The translations under genes and the position numbers were made by a program. Shown here piece after piece: positions 16,506 to 24,273 of a DNA stretch of 64,000 bases (the stretch's first letter is position 1; each line of letters begins with the position of its first letter). The notes under the pieces are model-generated. The model did not search any database and was not told the origin of the DNA. It saw only the letters and a list, made by a program, of their open reading frames with translations. Source of the DNA: JAICUF01 sp038250675. Lineage in GTDB: Bacteria; Gemmatimonadota; Gemmatimonadetes; Gemmatimonadales; GWC2-71-9. The DNA lies in the NCBI GenBank assembly GCA_038250675.1, contig JBBSCB010000001.1, positions 218,242 to 282,241 of the forward strand, given 5' to 3'.

Positions 16506-18428
16506 TCAGCGCCCCCGCCAGCGCACAAACCCCTCCATCGCCGCGTATTCCGCGAGGCCCAGCCGATCGTAGATCCGCGCGGTCTCCCGATTGCGCGCCT
16601 CGGCCCGCTGCCAGAACTCCCGCTCATCGGTGCCGGGGAACATGGCGCGATCCTTCTGCGACTGGTGCTTGAAGATCGCGTTTCGCTTGCGCAGCACTTC
16701 GTCGGGGCTGAGCGGCACCGCCATCTCGATCCGATCGGGCTCCCACTCCTGCCACGCACCGCGATAGAGCCAGACCTCGGTCCCGGCAAACCACGCCTCG
16801 CCGGCCAGATGTCCAAACGCGGCGAGAATCGCCGCCAGGCAGACGCGGTGCGTGCCGTGCGGGTCCGAGAGGTCCCCCGCGGCGTAGATCTGGTGGGGCC
16901 GCACCTGCCGGAGGATCTCCAGCACGCGCTCGACGTCCTCGGCACCGAGCGGCCGCTTCCGCACGGCACCGGTCTCATAGAAGGGGAGGTCGAGAAAGTG
17001 CAGTCGCTCGGCCGGGATGCCGCTGTCGCGTCCCGCGGCGCGCGCCTCGCCCCGGCGGATCAGCGTCTTGATCCGCCGCACTTCGGGGGTGTCCACCTGC
17101 CCAGGCGGCTTCCGGCGGAGCGCCGCCTCGATGTGCTGCTCGATCCGCATGGCATCGGCGTCCGCCAGCCCAAAGATGGCGTTGAACTCGACCGCAAATT
17201 CGGCAAACCGGATGGCATCGGCATCGAACACGGCCAGGTTGCCGGAGGTCTGGTAGGCCACGTGCACTTCGTGGCCCTGCTCCTGCAGCCGAATGAGCGT
17301 GCCGCCCATCGAGATCACGTCGTCGTCGGGGTGGGGCGAAAAGACCAGCACCCGCTTGGGAAAGACCGCATCGGTGGGCCGGTCAATGTCGCCCGGACGC
17401 TTCAGCGCCTCCGGCTTGCCGCCGGGCCAGCCGGTGATCGTCTCGGCCAGGCCGCGGAAGACGTCGATGTTGATCTCGTGCGCCGAGCCGCGACGGGCGA
17501 TGAGATCCTGAAGACCGGCCTCGTTGTAGTCCTCGTCGGTCAGCGACAAGATCGTCTTCTGCAGCGTGCGGGCCAGCCAGATCACTGCCTTCCGGGTCGA
17601 GGTGGGTCCCCACTCGACCGGCTGCACCAGCCACGGCGTCAGGAATCGCGTCAGCTCGGCCGCGGCGGCGGCGTCCAGCACCACCTCGGCGTTGGGGTGC
17701 CGCTGCAGGTAGCTCGCGGCCACCTTGGGTGTGACCGGCCCCTCGACCGCCTGCGCCACGACCGCCGCCTTGTGCTCGCCAAAGGCGATGAGCACGACGC
17801 GGCGCGCCTCGAGGATGGTGCCGACACCCATCGTGATCGCCCGCCGCGGTACGAACTCAACGCCAATGAAGTCGCTGGCGGCGTCGAGCCGCGTCACCCG
17901 GTCGAGCGTGATGAGCCGCGTGCGGCTGTCCGCGCCGGAGCCCGGCTCGTTGAAGCCCACGTGCCCCGTCCGGCCGATGCCGAGGATCTGGAAATCAATC
18001 CCGCCGGCCTCGCGGATGGCTTGCTCGTAGTCCCGGGTGTAGGCGGGGACCGCCTCGATGGGAAGCGTGCCGTCGGGGATGTGGATGGCGGCGGGATCGA
18101 TGTCCACGTGGTCAAACAGGTGCTCGTGCATGAAGCGGTGGTAGCTCTGCAGCGCGGCAGGGGCGATCGGGTAGTACTCGTCGAGATTGAAGGTGACGAC
18201 GTTCCGGAAGGACAGCCCGTCCTCCTGGTGCAGCCGCACCAGCTCCGCGTAGACGGTCATCGGCGTCGAGCCCGTCGCCAGGCCGAGCACCGCCGTCCGC
18301 CCCTCCGCCGCCCGCTCGCGGATCAGCGCCGCGATGTCGCGGGCGACCGCGATGCTCACCTCGTCCGCCGAGGGGAAGACGCGGGTGGGGATCAGCTCGC
18401 GCGCGGTGGCGGGATCGGCGTCCTTCAC
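16506..18428 (-). CDS. Glucosamine-6-phosphate deaminase (NagB)/PIG-L deacetylase fusion
   Basis: A 640-residue two-domain protein. Residues about 15-270 are NagB-like (LGLATGSTP, NLDEYYPI, GIGRTGHVGFNEPGS), converting GlcN-6-P to Fru-6-P and ammonia. From about 355 a PIG-L/LmbE domain begins, with FSPHPDDD at 364-371 giving the zinc ligands and a later DPHGTHR. PIG-L enzymes remove acetyl from GlcNAc groups, so the fusion could couple deacetylation to deamination. Such fusions are also known in Bacteroidota. It overlaps the upstream TIM-barrel gene by 4 bases. With GH20 and GH89 nearby it points to GlcNAc use. Confidence 0.88.
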   Translation of the reverse strand: MKDADPATARELIPTRVFPSADEVSIAVARDIAALIRERAAEGRTAVLGLATGSTPMTVYAELVRLHQEDGLSFRNVVTFNLDEYYPIAPAALQSYHRFMHEHLFDHVDIDPAAIHIPDGTLPIEAVPAYTRDYEQAIREAGGIDFQILGIGRTGHVGFNEPGSGADSRTRLITLDRVTRLDAASDFIGVEFVPRRAITMGVGTILEARRVVLIAFGEHKAAVVAQAVEGPVTPKVAASYLQRHPNAEVVLDAAAAAELTRFLTPWLVQPVEWGPTSTRKAVIWLARTLQKTILSLTDEDYNEAGLQDLIARRGSAHEINIDVFRGLAETITGWPGGKPEALKRPGDIDRPTDAVFPKRVLVFSPHPDDDVISMGGTLIRLQEQGHEVHVAYQTSGNLAVFDADAIRFAEFAVEFNAIFGLADADAMRIEQHIEAALRRKPPGQVDTPEVRRIKTLIRRGEARAAGRDSGIPAERLHFLDLPFYETGAVRKRPLGAEDVERVLEILRQVRPHQIYAAGDLSDPHGTHRVCLAAILAAFGHLAGEAWFAGTEVWLYRGAWQEWEPDRIEMAVPLSPDEVLRKRNAIFKHQSQKDRAMFPGTDEREFWQRAEARNRETARIYDRLGLAEYAAMEGFVRWRGR

Positions 18429-19300
18429 ACGCGACAGACCGCCACCGCCTCGCGCAGGGCCGTCAGCGGGTCCCGCGTGGGCTCGAACTCGTGGGCCAGA
18501 AAGCCGGTGAAGCCGGTATCGGCGATTGCCCTGGCGATGGCGCCGTAGGTGAGCTCCTGGGAACCGTCCAGCTCGTGCCGGCCGGGGACACCGCCGGTAT
18601 GGAAGTGGCCGATGGCATCGCGGTTGGTGCGGATGGTGCGGATGACGTCGCCTTCCATGATCTGCATGTGGTAGATGTCGTAGAGCAGCTTGACCCGGGG
18701 GGATCCCACGCCGTTGATCACCCTGACGCCAAAGGCGGTGTGGTCCCCCATGTAATCCTTGTGGTCCACCCGGCTGTTGAGCAGCTCCACGCAGACGGTG
18801 ACCCCGTGCTGCTCGGCCAGCGGCGCGATCACGCTGAGGCCGCGGATGCAGGCATCGGCGCCGGCGTCATCGGCGATGCCGTTCCGGTTGCCGAACATCG
18901 TGATCACGTTGGGCACGCCGTGTTGGGCCGCGAGCGGGATCGCCCGTTCGAGTTCCGCCAGGAGTTTGGGATGGTGGGTGGGATCGTTGAAGCCGTAGCT
19001 GATGAAGTCGGGGCGGTCGGCCGGGTAGCCCATCGAGCAGACGAGGCCAAAGTCGCGCACCCGCTCCCAGTCGGCCGGCTGCAGCAGGTCGATGCCCAAA
19101 AGGCCCATGCGGGAGGCCGCGCGGCAGAAGTCGAGAAACGGCACGCCCTCAAACGGCCAGCGGGAGACGGCCTGCTTGAGCCGCGCGGCGGCCGGTGTCG
19201 CGACGGACGCCGAATCGGCCGCGAGCGCCGACGGCCCCAGGACGGCCGCGCCCACGGCACCGGCGGACGCCGCGAGCAGCTCGCGCCGCGAGATCGTCAT
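18425..19300 (-). CDS. Tat-exported xylose isomerase-like TIM-barrel protein (hydroxypyruvate isomerase type)
   Basis: A 291-residue protein with a Tat leader (MTISRRELLAASAGAVGAAV). The barrel has VCVELLNSRVDHKDYM, LLYDIYHMQ and GHFHTGGVPGRHELD, metal-binding Glu/Asp/His positions as in hydroxypyruvate isomerase (Hyi)-like members of the AP-endonuclease-2 family. In 3-keto-sugar pathways such proteins act as isomerases or hydratases. It starts 10 bases after its neighbour and overlaps the NagB/PIG-L gene by 4. Confidence 0.82.
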   Translation of the reverse strand: MTISRRELLAASAGAVGAAVLGPSALAADSASVATPAAARLKQAVSRWPFEGVPFLDFCRAASRMGLLGIDLLQPADWERVRDFGLVCSMGYPADRPDFISYGFNDPTHHPKLLAELERAIPLAAQHGVPNVITMFGNRNGIADDAGADACIRGLSVIAPLAEQHGVTVCVELLNSRVDHKDYMGDHTAFGVRVINGVGSPRVKLLYDIYHMQIMEGDVIRTIRTNRDAIGHFHTGGVPGRHELDGSQELTYGAIARAIADTGFTGFLAHEFEPTRDPLTALREAVAVCRV

Positions 19301-19310
19301 CGGCCCACCC

Positions 19311-20183
19311 TCAGAACCTCAGTGCGCGCAGATACCGGTAGCTGGCCGCGATGCTGGCGAAGGGGTCGGCCGGCTCGTCGTGCTCCACGAAGTAGTGCTT
19401 GATGCCGGCCTGCTTTGCGTGGCGGAAGATGCCGGCAAAGTCGATCGTGCCCTGACCCACGTCCACCATGCCGCCGCGCGGGTCCATGTCCTTGACGTGC
19501 ACCAGCGGGAATCGGCCCGCCTGCATCGTGAAGTAGGTGAGCGGATCGGCGCCGCCCTTGACGATCCAGAAGAGATCGAGCTCGAACACCACGTTGCGCG
19601 GGTCGGTGTGCGTCAGGAGAATGTCGTAGGGACGGAGGCCCTCCACCGGGGCAAATTCGTACGAATGATTGTGATAGCCAAGGCGGATCCCCGCCTTCCG
19701 TGCCTGCTCGCCGGCCCGGTTGAACAGCTCGGCGATCCGCTTGTACCCGTCCACCGTCCGGTCCGGCTCGTTGATCCAGGCCACGACGAGGTACTTGTGC
19801 CCCATGACGTGGGCGTCATCGAGCATCTTGTCCCAGCCCTCGGACAGCGTCTCGATGGGTATGTGGGACGACGGCGCCTTGAGGTGATGGCGGTCCAGGA
19901 TGGTGCGCACCTGGCGCGGCATCCGGTCGAAGTAGCCGGCGAACTCCACCTCCTGATACCCGATCTGCGCTACGCGGGCCAGCGACCCCTCGAAGTCGGC
20001 CTTCATCGCATCGCGGAGGGTATAGAGCTGCACGCCGATCCTGCCCAGCGGGTCATCGGCCCGGTGATCCACGGATTTTGTGAAGGCGCCGAGCCGAGCG
20101 GCGCCGAGGGCGGCGGCGGCGACGCCGAGGAAAGTGCGCCGGTCGGTGGGGGCGCCGAGGGCGGTGAGGTCGGTGTGGTTCAC
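19311..20183 (-). CDS. Exported sugar phosphate isomerase/epimerase-like TIM-barrel protein
   Basis: A 290-residue protein of the same superfamily as the next gene but only distantly similar. The leader RRTFLGVAAAALGAARLGAF has a twin-arginine start. The barrel contains GVQLYTLRDAM, YQEVEFAGYFDRMP, LGYHNHSYEFAP and FELDLFWIVKGG, with HVKDMDP near the end, the metal-site pattern of AP-endonuclease-2 family epimerases. The GTG start at 20183 overlaps the GMC stop (GTGA). Confidence 0.82.
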   Translation of the reverse strand: MNHTDLTALGAPTDRRTFLGVAAAALGAARLGAFTKSVDHRADDPLGRIGVQLYTLRDAMKADFEGSLARVAQIGYQEVEFAGYFDRMPRQVRTILDRHHLKAPSSHIPIETLSEGWDKMLDDAHVMGHKYLVVAWINEPDRTVDGYKRIAELFNRAGEQARKAGIRLGYHNHSYEFAPVEGLRPYDILLTHTDPRNVVFELDLFWIVKGGADPLTYFTMQAGRFPLVHVKDMDPRGGMVDVGQGTIDFAGIFRHAKQAGIKHYFVEHDEPADPFASIAASYRYLRALRF

Positions 20184-21883
20184 AGTTCGTGTCGATTCAT
20201 CTGGCCCACCGCGTAATCCACGGCGCGGGCGGTGAGTGCCATGTAGGTGATGGACGGGTTCTGGTTGGCGGACGACGCCATGCACGCGCCATCAGTCAGG
20301 AACAGGTTGGGCACATCGTGCGCCTGGTTGTGGGCGTTGAGGACCGAGGTTTTGGGGTCGCGTCCCATCCGCGCGGTACCCATCTCGTGGATGGTGAGTC
20401 CGGGCGGGTTGTCGTCCACGAACGTCTTGATGTCGGTGGCGCCCGCGGCTTCCAGCATTTCGGCGCCGGTGATCGCCATGTCCTTGAGCAGCGCGCGTTC
20501 GTTGTCGCTCCAGGTGCAATTGATCCGGAGCGCGGGGATGCCCCACTTGTCGACTTTCACGGGATCGAGCTCGACATAGTTGGTGGGCCGCGGGAGGCAT
20601 TCACCGAAGCCATAGAAGGAAAAGCCCCAGGGCCCGCGTTGGCGGAGCGCTTCCTTGAACTCGCGGCCAAAGCCCGGCGTCTCCGCGCCAAACCCGCCCC
20701 GTCCCCCGCCGCCCTGGAAGGCGTAGCCCCGGAGAAATTCGGGGTGCTGCGACTTCACGTTCCGGAAGCGGGGCAGGTAGGTGCCGTTGGGGCGGTGCCC
20801 GTAGGTCTCCTTGTCCTCCATGCCGGCGATGGTGCCGCGGGCGCCGCCGCCCATCACGTGGTCCATCAGGTTGCGGCCCAGTTCGCCGCTGGAGTTGGCC
20901 AGCCCGGCGGGGAACGCCGGCGACTTGGAGTTGAGCAGGATGCGGGTGGACTCGAGCGTCGAGGCGCAGAGAAAGACCACCCGGGCGCGGAACTCGGTGG
21001 TGGCGCCGGTCTCAGCGTCAATGACGTTGACGCCGGCGATGCGGCGGGTCGCGGGGTCATACTTCAGACTGTGGACCACGCTGTGGGGGCGGAGCGTCAG
21101 CCGGCCGGTGGCCGCGGCCGCCGGCAGCGTCACGCCGATGCTGTTGAAGTAGGAGCGGGTGATGCAGCCCCGCTCGCAGGGGCCGCAGTAGTGACAGGCG
21201 GCGCGGCCGTTGTGGTTCTGGGTGAGGATGGCGCAGCGGCCGATGGTCAGCACCCGCTCACCGCCGAAGTGGCCGGCGAGGCCCTTCTTTACGACCTCTT
21301 CGGCGCAGTTGAGCTCCATGGGCGGGAGGAACTCGCCGTCGGGGAGCTGGGCCAGCCCCAGCCGCTCACCGCTCACGCCGATGAACCGCTCGACGTAGGA
21401 ATACCACGGCGCGATGTCCGCGTAGCGGATGGGCCAGTCGGTGCCGTGGCCGTCCCGCGCGTTGGCGCCAAAGTCGAGATCGCTCCAGCGATACACCTGG
21501 CGGCCCCACATGATGGAGCGCCCGCCCACCTGGCGGCCGCGGATCCAGTGGAACGGCTTGTCGGCGTCGAAGGTGTAGGGGTTTTCGCGGTCGTTGACGA
21601 AGAACTTGCCGCTCCACTCGTCGCAGGCGTAGCAGTGCTTCTGGATGAACTGGTCGCGCTCGAGGGCGCGGCGGTCGCCCCAGCCGCGAAAGTGCACCTG
21701 GTACGGCTGCACGTGCTCGACAAAATCCTTGGCCGGATCAACCGGTCCGCCGGCCTCCAGCACGAGGGTGCGGAGTCCGTGCGCGGTCAGCTCCTTGGCG
21801 GCCCACCCGCCGGTGATGCCGGAACCGATGACGATGGCGTCATAGGTCTCGATGCCGCGGCCCGTGACCGCGTGTCTCGTCAT
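20180..21883 (-). CDS. GMC oxidoreductase with Cys-rich motif, second copy
   Basis: A 567-residue FAD enzyme. AIVIGSGITGGWAAKEL is the FAD motif, CHYCGPCERGC at about 226 matches the four-cysteine motif of the 14.8-kb paralogue, and HEMGTARMG with ANQNPSITYMALT close the active site. The two GMC proteins differ widely outside these motifs, so they likely have different substrates rather than being a recent duplicate. ATG 21883 overlaps the subunit-3-like gene by 4 bases. Homologous pairs include glucoside 3-dehydrogenases; no cytochrome c acceptor gene lies next to either pair. Confidence 0.88.
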   Translation of the reverse strand: MTRHAVTGRGIETYDAIVIGSGITGGWAAKELTAHGLRTLVLEAGGPVDPAKDFVEHVQPYQVHFRGWGDRRALERDQFIQKHCYACDEWSGKFFVNDRENPYTFDADKPFHWIRGRQVGGRSIMWGRQVYRWSDLDFGANARDGHGTDWPIRYADIAPWYSYVERFIGVSGERLGLAQLPDGEFLPPMELNCAEEVVKKGLAGHFGGERVLTIGRCAILTQNHNGRAACHYCGPCERGCITRSYFNSIGVTLPAAAATGRLTLRPHSVVHSLKYDPATRRIAGVNVIDAETGATTEFRARVVFLCASTLESTRILLNSKSPAFPAGLANSSGELGRNLMDHVMGGGARGTIAGMEDKETYGHRPNGTYLPRFRNVKSQHPEFLRGYAFQGGGGRGGFGAETPGFGREFKEALRQRGPWGFSFYGFGECLPRPTNYVELDPVKVDKWGIPALRINCTWSDNERALLKDMAITGAEMLEAAGATDIKTFVDDNPPGLTIHEMGTARMGRDPKTSVLNAHNQAHDVPNLFLTDGACMASSANQNPSITYMALTARAVDYAVGQMNRHEL

Positions 21884-22449
21884 GACGGCGCCCCTCCGGG
21901 CCGGGCGCCGATCGTGCGGCAGCCGTCGTAGCGGCCGGGCCAGATCACGTAGTGGCGCTCCTGCTTCATTCCGATCTCGGAGGAGTAGTAGCCGCTCACC
22001 GTCAGCTCCTTCATCCACTGGAAGAACGGCTTGGGGCTGTCCTTGTCGCGCGGTGCCCGGGCCTCGGCGTCGAGGGCGGTGAGCAGCCGGGCGCGCTCAG
22101 CGGGCGATGCGTCAACGAACGCCTTGCCGGTGTCCCGGCGGCTCCGCGCGTCGAACGCATCGAGCCCGGCCATGAACTCCGCCTTCTTCTCCGCCGGGTA
22201 CCACTCGTCGAGGAGGAGGCCGATGAAGGCGTCCACCCGCGCCGCGCGGGCGCCGGGTGTGTCGGTGGCCGGGATGATCGCCTCGGCCAGGGTGGCGACG
22301 GTCTCGCGCTGGCGCGGGGTGAACGGTCCCGCGGGGCCGGCACCGGAGCGGACGCGGCGGCCGGCGGCGAGGAGGTCGTCGGCGGTGAGGCCGAGCGAGG
22401 CGGGGATGGCGGCACCGCCGATGAGGCGGAGGAGCGTGCGGCGATTCAT
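21880..22449 (-). CDS. Gluconate 2-dehydrogenase subunit 3-like protein, second copy
   Basis: A 189-residue protein with a leader MNRRTLLRLIGGAAIPASLG, then PFTPRQRETVATLAEAIIPATDTPGA and FFQWMKELTVSGYYSSEIGM, the subunit-3 family signature. It is the first gene of the coupled minus-strand unit that runs to 12138. The start region is unusual: the codons ATG-AAC-CGC-CGC are repeated upstream (see the repeat at 22438). Confidence 0.85.
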   Translation of the reverse strand: MNRRTLLRLIGGAAIPASLGLTADDLLAAGRRVRSGAGPAGPFTPRQRETVATLAEAIIPATDTPGARAARVDAFIGLLLDEWYPAEKKAEFMAGLDAFDARSRRDTGKAFVDASPAERARLLTALDAEARAPRDKDSPKPFFQWMKELTVSGYYSSEIGMKQERHYVIWPGRYDGCRTIGARPGGAPS

Positions 22450-22479
22450 GGGCGGCGGTTCATGTGCGGCGGTTCATGC
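22438..22479 (-). repeat. Three 14-bp tandem repeats over the start codon of the 10-kb unit
   Basis: Three head-to-tail copies, on the + strand GCGGCGATTCATGG, GCGGCGGTTCATGT and GCGGCGGTTCATGC. On the minus strand each begins ATGAA(C/T)CGCCGC. Because 14 is not a multiple of three, the two upstream ATGs open five-codon frames (MNRRT and MNRRP), each ending in a TGA that overlaps the next ATG as ATGA. Confidence 0.8.
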
Positions 22480-22750
22480 GGGTCTCCCCGGTGATGCCGG
22501 CTGCGAGGGAAGGTGGAGCGTGGTGGGACGAAAGGAAGATGGAACCGGTACAGCGGGGGCGCCAGTGTGCCGGTCCGCCCGGGCGCCGGAGCTGGAGGAT
22601 TCAGCGGAGGATCCAGCGAAAGTGAGTGCCTCGAGGGATGCTCGCCGACTTACCGTTACCCGCCATCCGCAGTAACGTGGGGTTCGGATCGCGCGGAGGT
22701 GCGGGAGCGGTAACCCCGGTCCAGGACTCGGTGGGAGAAGGAGGAATGAC
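22480..22750. promoter_or_regulatory. Divergent intergenic region
   Basis: 271 bases between the divergent minus-strand sugar unit and the DUF421 gene. It must hold both promoters. No clear sigma-70 pair or palindrome stands out; the 3' end contains GGAGG, which serves the GTG start at 22751. Confidence 0.4.
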
Positions 22751-23287
22751 GTGGAGCGCATGTTCTTCAACGGGTGGGACAGCCTGCTCCGCACGCTGCT
22801 CGTCGGGATGCTGGCCTACGTCTGCCTCGTCGTCTTCCTCAGGATCTCGGGGAAGCGGACGCTCTCCAAGATGAACGCCTTCGACCTGATCGTGACCGTA
22901 GCCCTCGGCTCCACGCTGGCAACCGTGGTGCTGAGCCGGGGCGTCACCCTGGCCCAGGGGGCACTCGGCTTTGCGCTCCTGATCCTGCTCCAGTACGCGG
23001 TGACATGGTCCAGTGTCCGGGCGCCATGGGTACGCCGATGGGTGACGGGTGACCCGTTCATGCTGCTCTATCGCGGCGAGTTCCTGCCCGCGGCGCTCCG
23101 GCGCGCGCGCGTAACCGAGGGCGAGGTGCGGGCCGCGGTCCGGTCCGCCGGTCTTGCGTCGCTGAACGACGCCGAGGCCGTTGTGCTGGAGACCGACGGT
23201 TCGTTCAGTGTCGTCCGCCGAGGTGGGGGGGACGGCCGCTCGAGCCTCGAAGGCGTCGAGCGGTCGCGGCCCGGCGGCGACGGCTGA
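22751..23287 (+). CDS. DUF421/YetF-like membrane protein
   Basis: A 178-residue protein with about three N-terminal transmembrane helices, the motif FLRISGKRTLSKMNAFDLIVTVALGS and a soluble tail with DPFMLLYRGEF ... RVTEGEVRAAVRSAGLASLNDAEAVVLETDGSFSVV, the full YetF layout. GTG 22751 is preferred to ATG 22760 because GGAGG lies 8 bases before it. Function of the family is unknown. Confidence 0.85.
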   Translation: MERMFFNGWDSLLRTLLVGMLAYVCLVVFLRISGKRTLSKMNAFDLIVTVALGSTLATVVLSRGVTLAQGALGFALLILLQYAVTWSSVRAPWVRRWVTGDPFMLLYRGEFLPAALRRARVTEGEVRAAVRSAGLASLNDAEAVVLETDGSFSVVRRGGGDGRSSLEGVERSRPGGDG

Positions 23288-23302
23288 GCAGGCGCCGCCG
23301 GT

Positions 23303-23677
23303 CTACTGCCGGAGGAACACCACGCTATCCTCCACGGTCCCGGCGCGCTCGACGCCCGCGAGCCGCTGGCCCAGGACGGTGCCGGTGAAGGTGGTGGCGC
23401 GGCCGTTGTCGTACCGGAAGGTGAGGGTGACCTGCGAGCCGCTGGCGGTGCCGGTGACGGTCAGGGCGCCCGACGGCGGGTTGATTGCCTCGCCGGTCCA
23501 GGTGCCGGTGCCGCTCACGTCGGCGCCGTGCTGCGCCAGCGTCATCGTGCGCCCGACACCCGGGATCGTCATCGCGGCCTGCCAGGAGCCGTCCACCGGC
23601 TGGGTGGGGGTGGTGCCGCAGGCAGCCGCCATCGCGACCATCAGCGTCACGGGCAATACCACAGCGATCGGTTTCAT
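23303..23677 (-). CDS. Small lipoprotein of unknown function
   Basis: A 124-residue protein whose signal ends at a lipobox, VAMAAAC (Cys20). The mature part (PVDGSWQAAMTIPG ... GTGTWTGEAINPPSGALTVTG ... VTLTFRYDNGRATTFTGTVLG) is a repetitive beta-rich fold like many small Gemmatimonadota lipoproteins. It converges with the DUF421 gene with a 15-base gap. Confidence 0.65.
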   Translation of the reverse strand: MKPIAVVLPVTLMVAMAAACGTTPTQPVDGSWQAAMTIPGVGRTMTLAQHGADVSGTGTWTGEAINPPSGALTVTGTASGSQVTLTFRYDNGRATTFTGTVLGQRLAGVERAGTVEDSVVFLRQ

Positions 23678-23821
23678 GATGCCTCCGGGAGCGGGTTCCT
23701 GGCAGTACGTTATCCCCGGAGACGGCGGCGGACCAGCGGCCAGACACACCTCATCGCGGGTCCGCAGACCGGTCCGGTGCCGTTGGTTGCGTGAATGATT
23801 CCTCAACGCCGGAGGCCAGAG

Positions 23822-24235
23822 ATGGCGGACAAGGACGGTGCGGCTCTGTCCCGCTGGGGCATCGCACCCTATTTCATCGTGGATGATGTTGTCGCCACCG
23901 CCACCTATTACCGCGACAAGCTCGGTTTTGGCTACGACCGCCTCTGGGACGATCCCCCGTCGTTCTGCATGGTGCGGCGCGGCGGCGTCACCATCATGCT
24001 GAGCCAGCTCGAGCAGTCCGGCGTGATGCGGCCGAACCACCTCGTCGATCCCGAGGGCGGCGCCTGGGACGCCTACGTCTGGATCGAGGACGCGGACGCG
24101 CTGCATGCCGAGTTCAAGTCGAAAGGCGTGAACATCACGCGCGACATCTGTGACCAGTTCTACGGCTGCCGAGACTTCGAGGTGGACGACTGCAATGACT
24201 ATCGCGTGTGCTTTGGGCAGGATCTCAACCGCTGA
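23822..24235 (+). CDS. VOC (glyoxalase/dioxygenase superfamily) protein
   Basis: A 137-residue protein with one VOC module: APYFIVDDVVATATYYRDKLGF, then SFCMVRRGGVTIML and DAYVWIEDADALHAEFKSKG, ending with FEVDDCNDYRVCFGQ, where the family usually has the metal ligand (xDPxGN). ATG 23822 follows GGAGG. It could be a fosfomycin/bleomycin-type or metabolic VOC enzyme; the substrate is not evident. Confidence 0.8.
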   Translation: MADKDGAALSRWGIAPYFIVDDVVATATYYRDKLGFGYDRLWDDPPSFCMVRRGGVTIMLSQLEQSGVMRPNHLVDPEGGAWDAYVWIEDADALHAEFKSKGVNITRDICDQFYGCRDFEVDDCNDYRVCFGQDLNR

Positions 24236-24273
24236 CGCCGTGCCCAGGCGCTATCCTGGCGGTATCTTGAGCG

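Noticed and set aside
15348..18548. 1066-codon open frame on the + strand
   Set aside because: Antisense to the GMC and NagB/PIG-L genes, whose motifs are unambiguous; its composition (His/Arg/Gly/Val-rich) is that of a shadow frame.
20189..21931. 580-codon open frame on the + strand
   Set aside because: Antisense to the second GMC gene; no recognisable motif.
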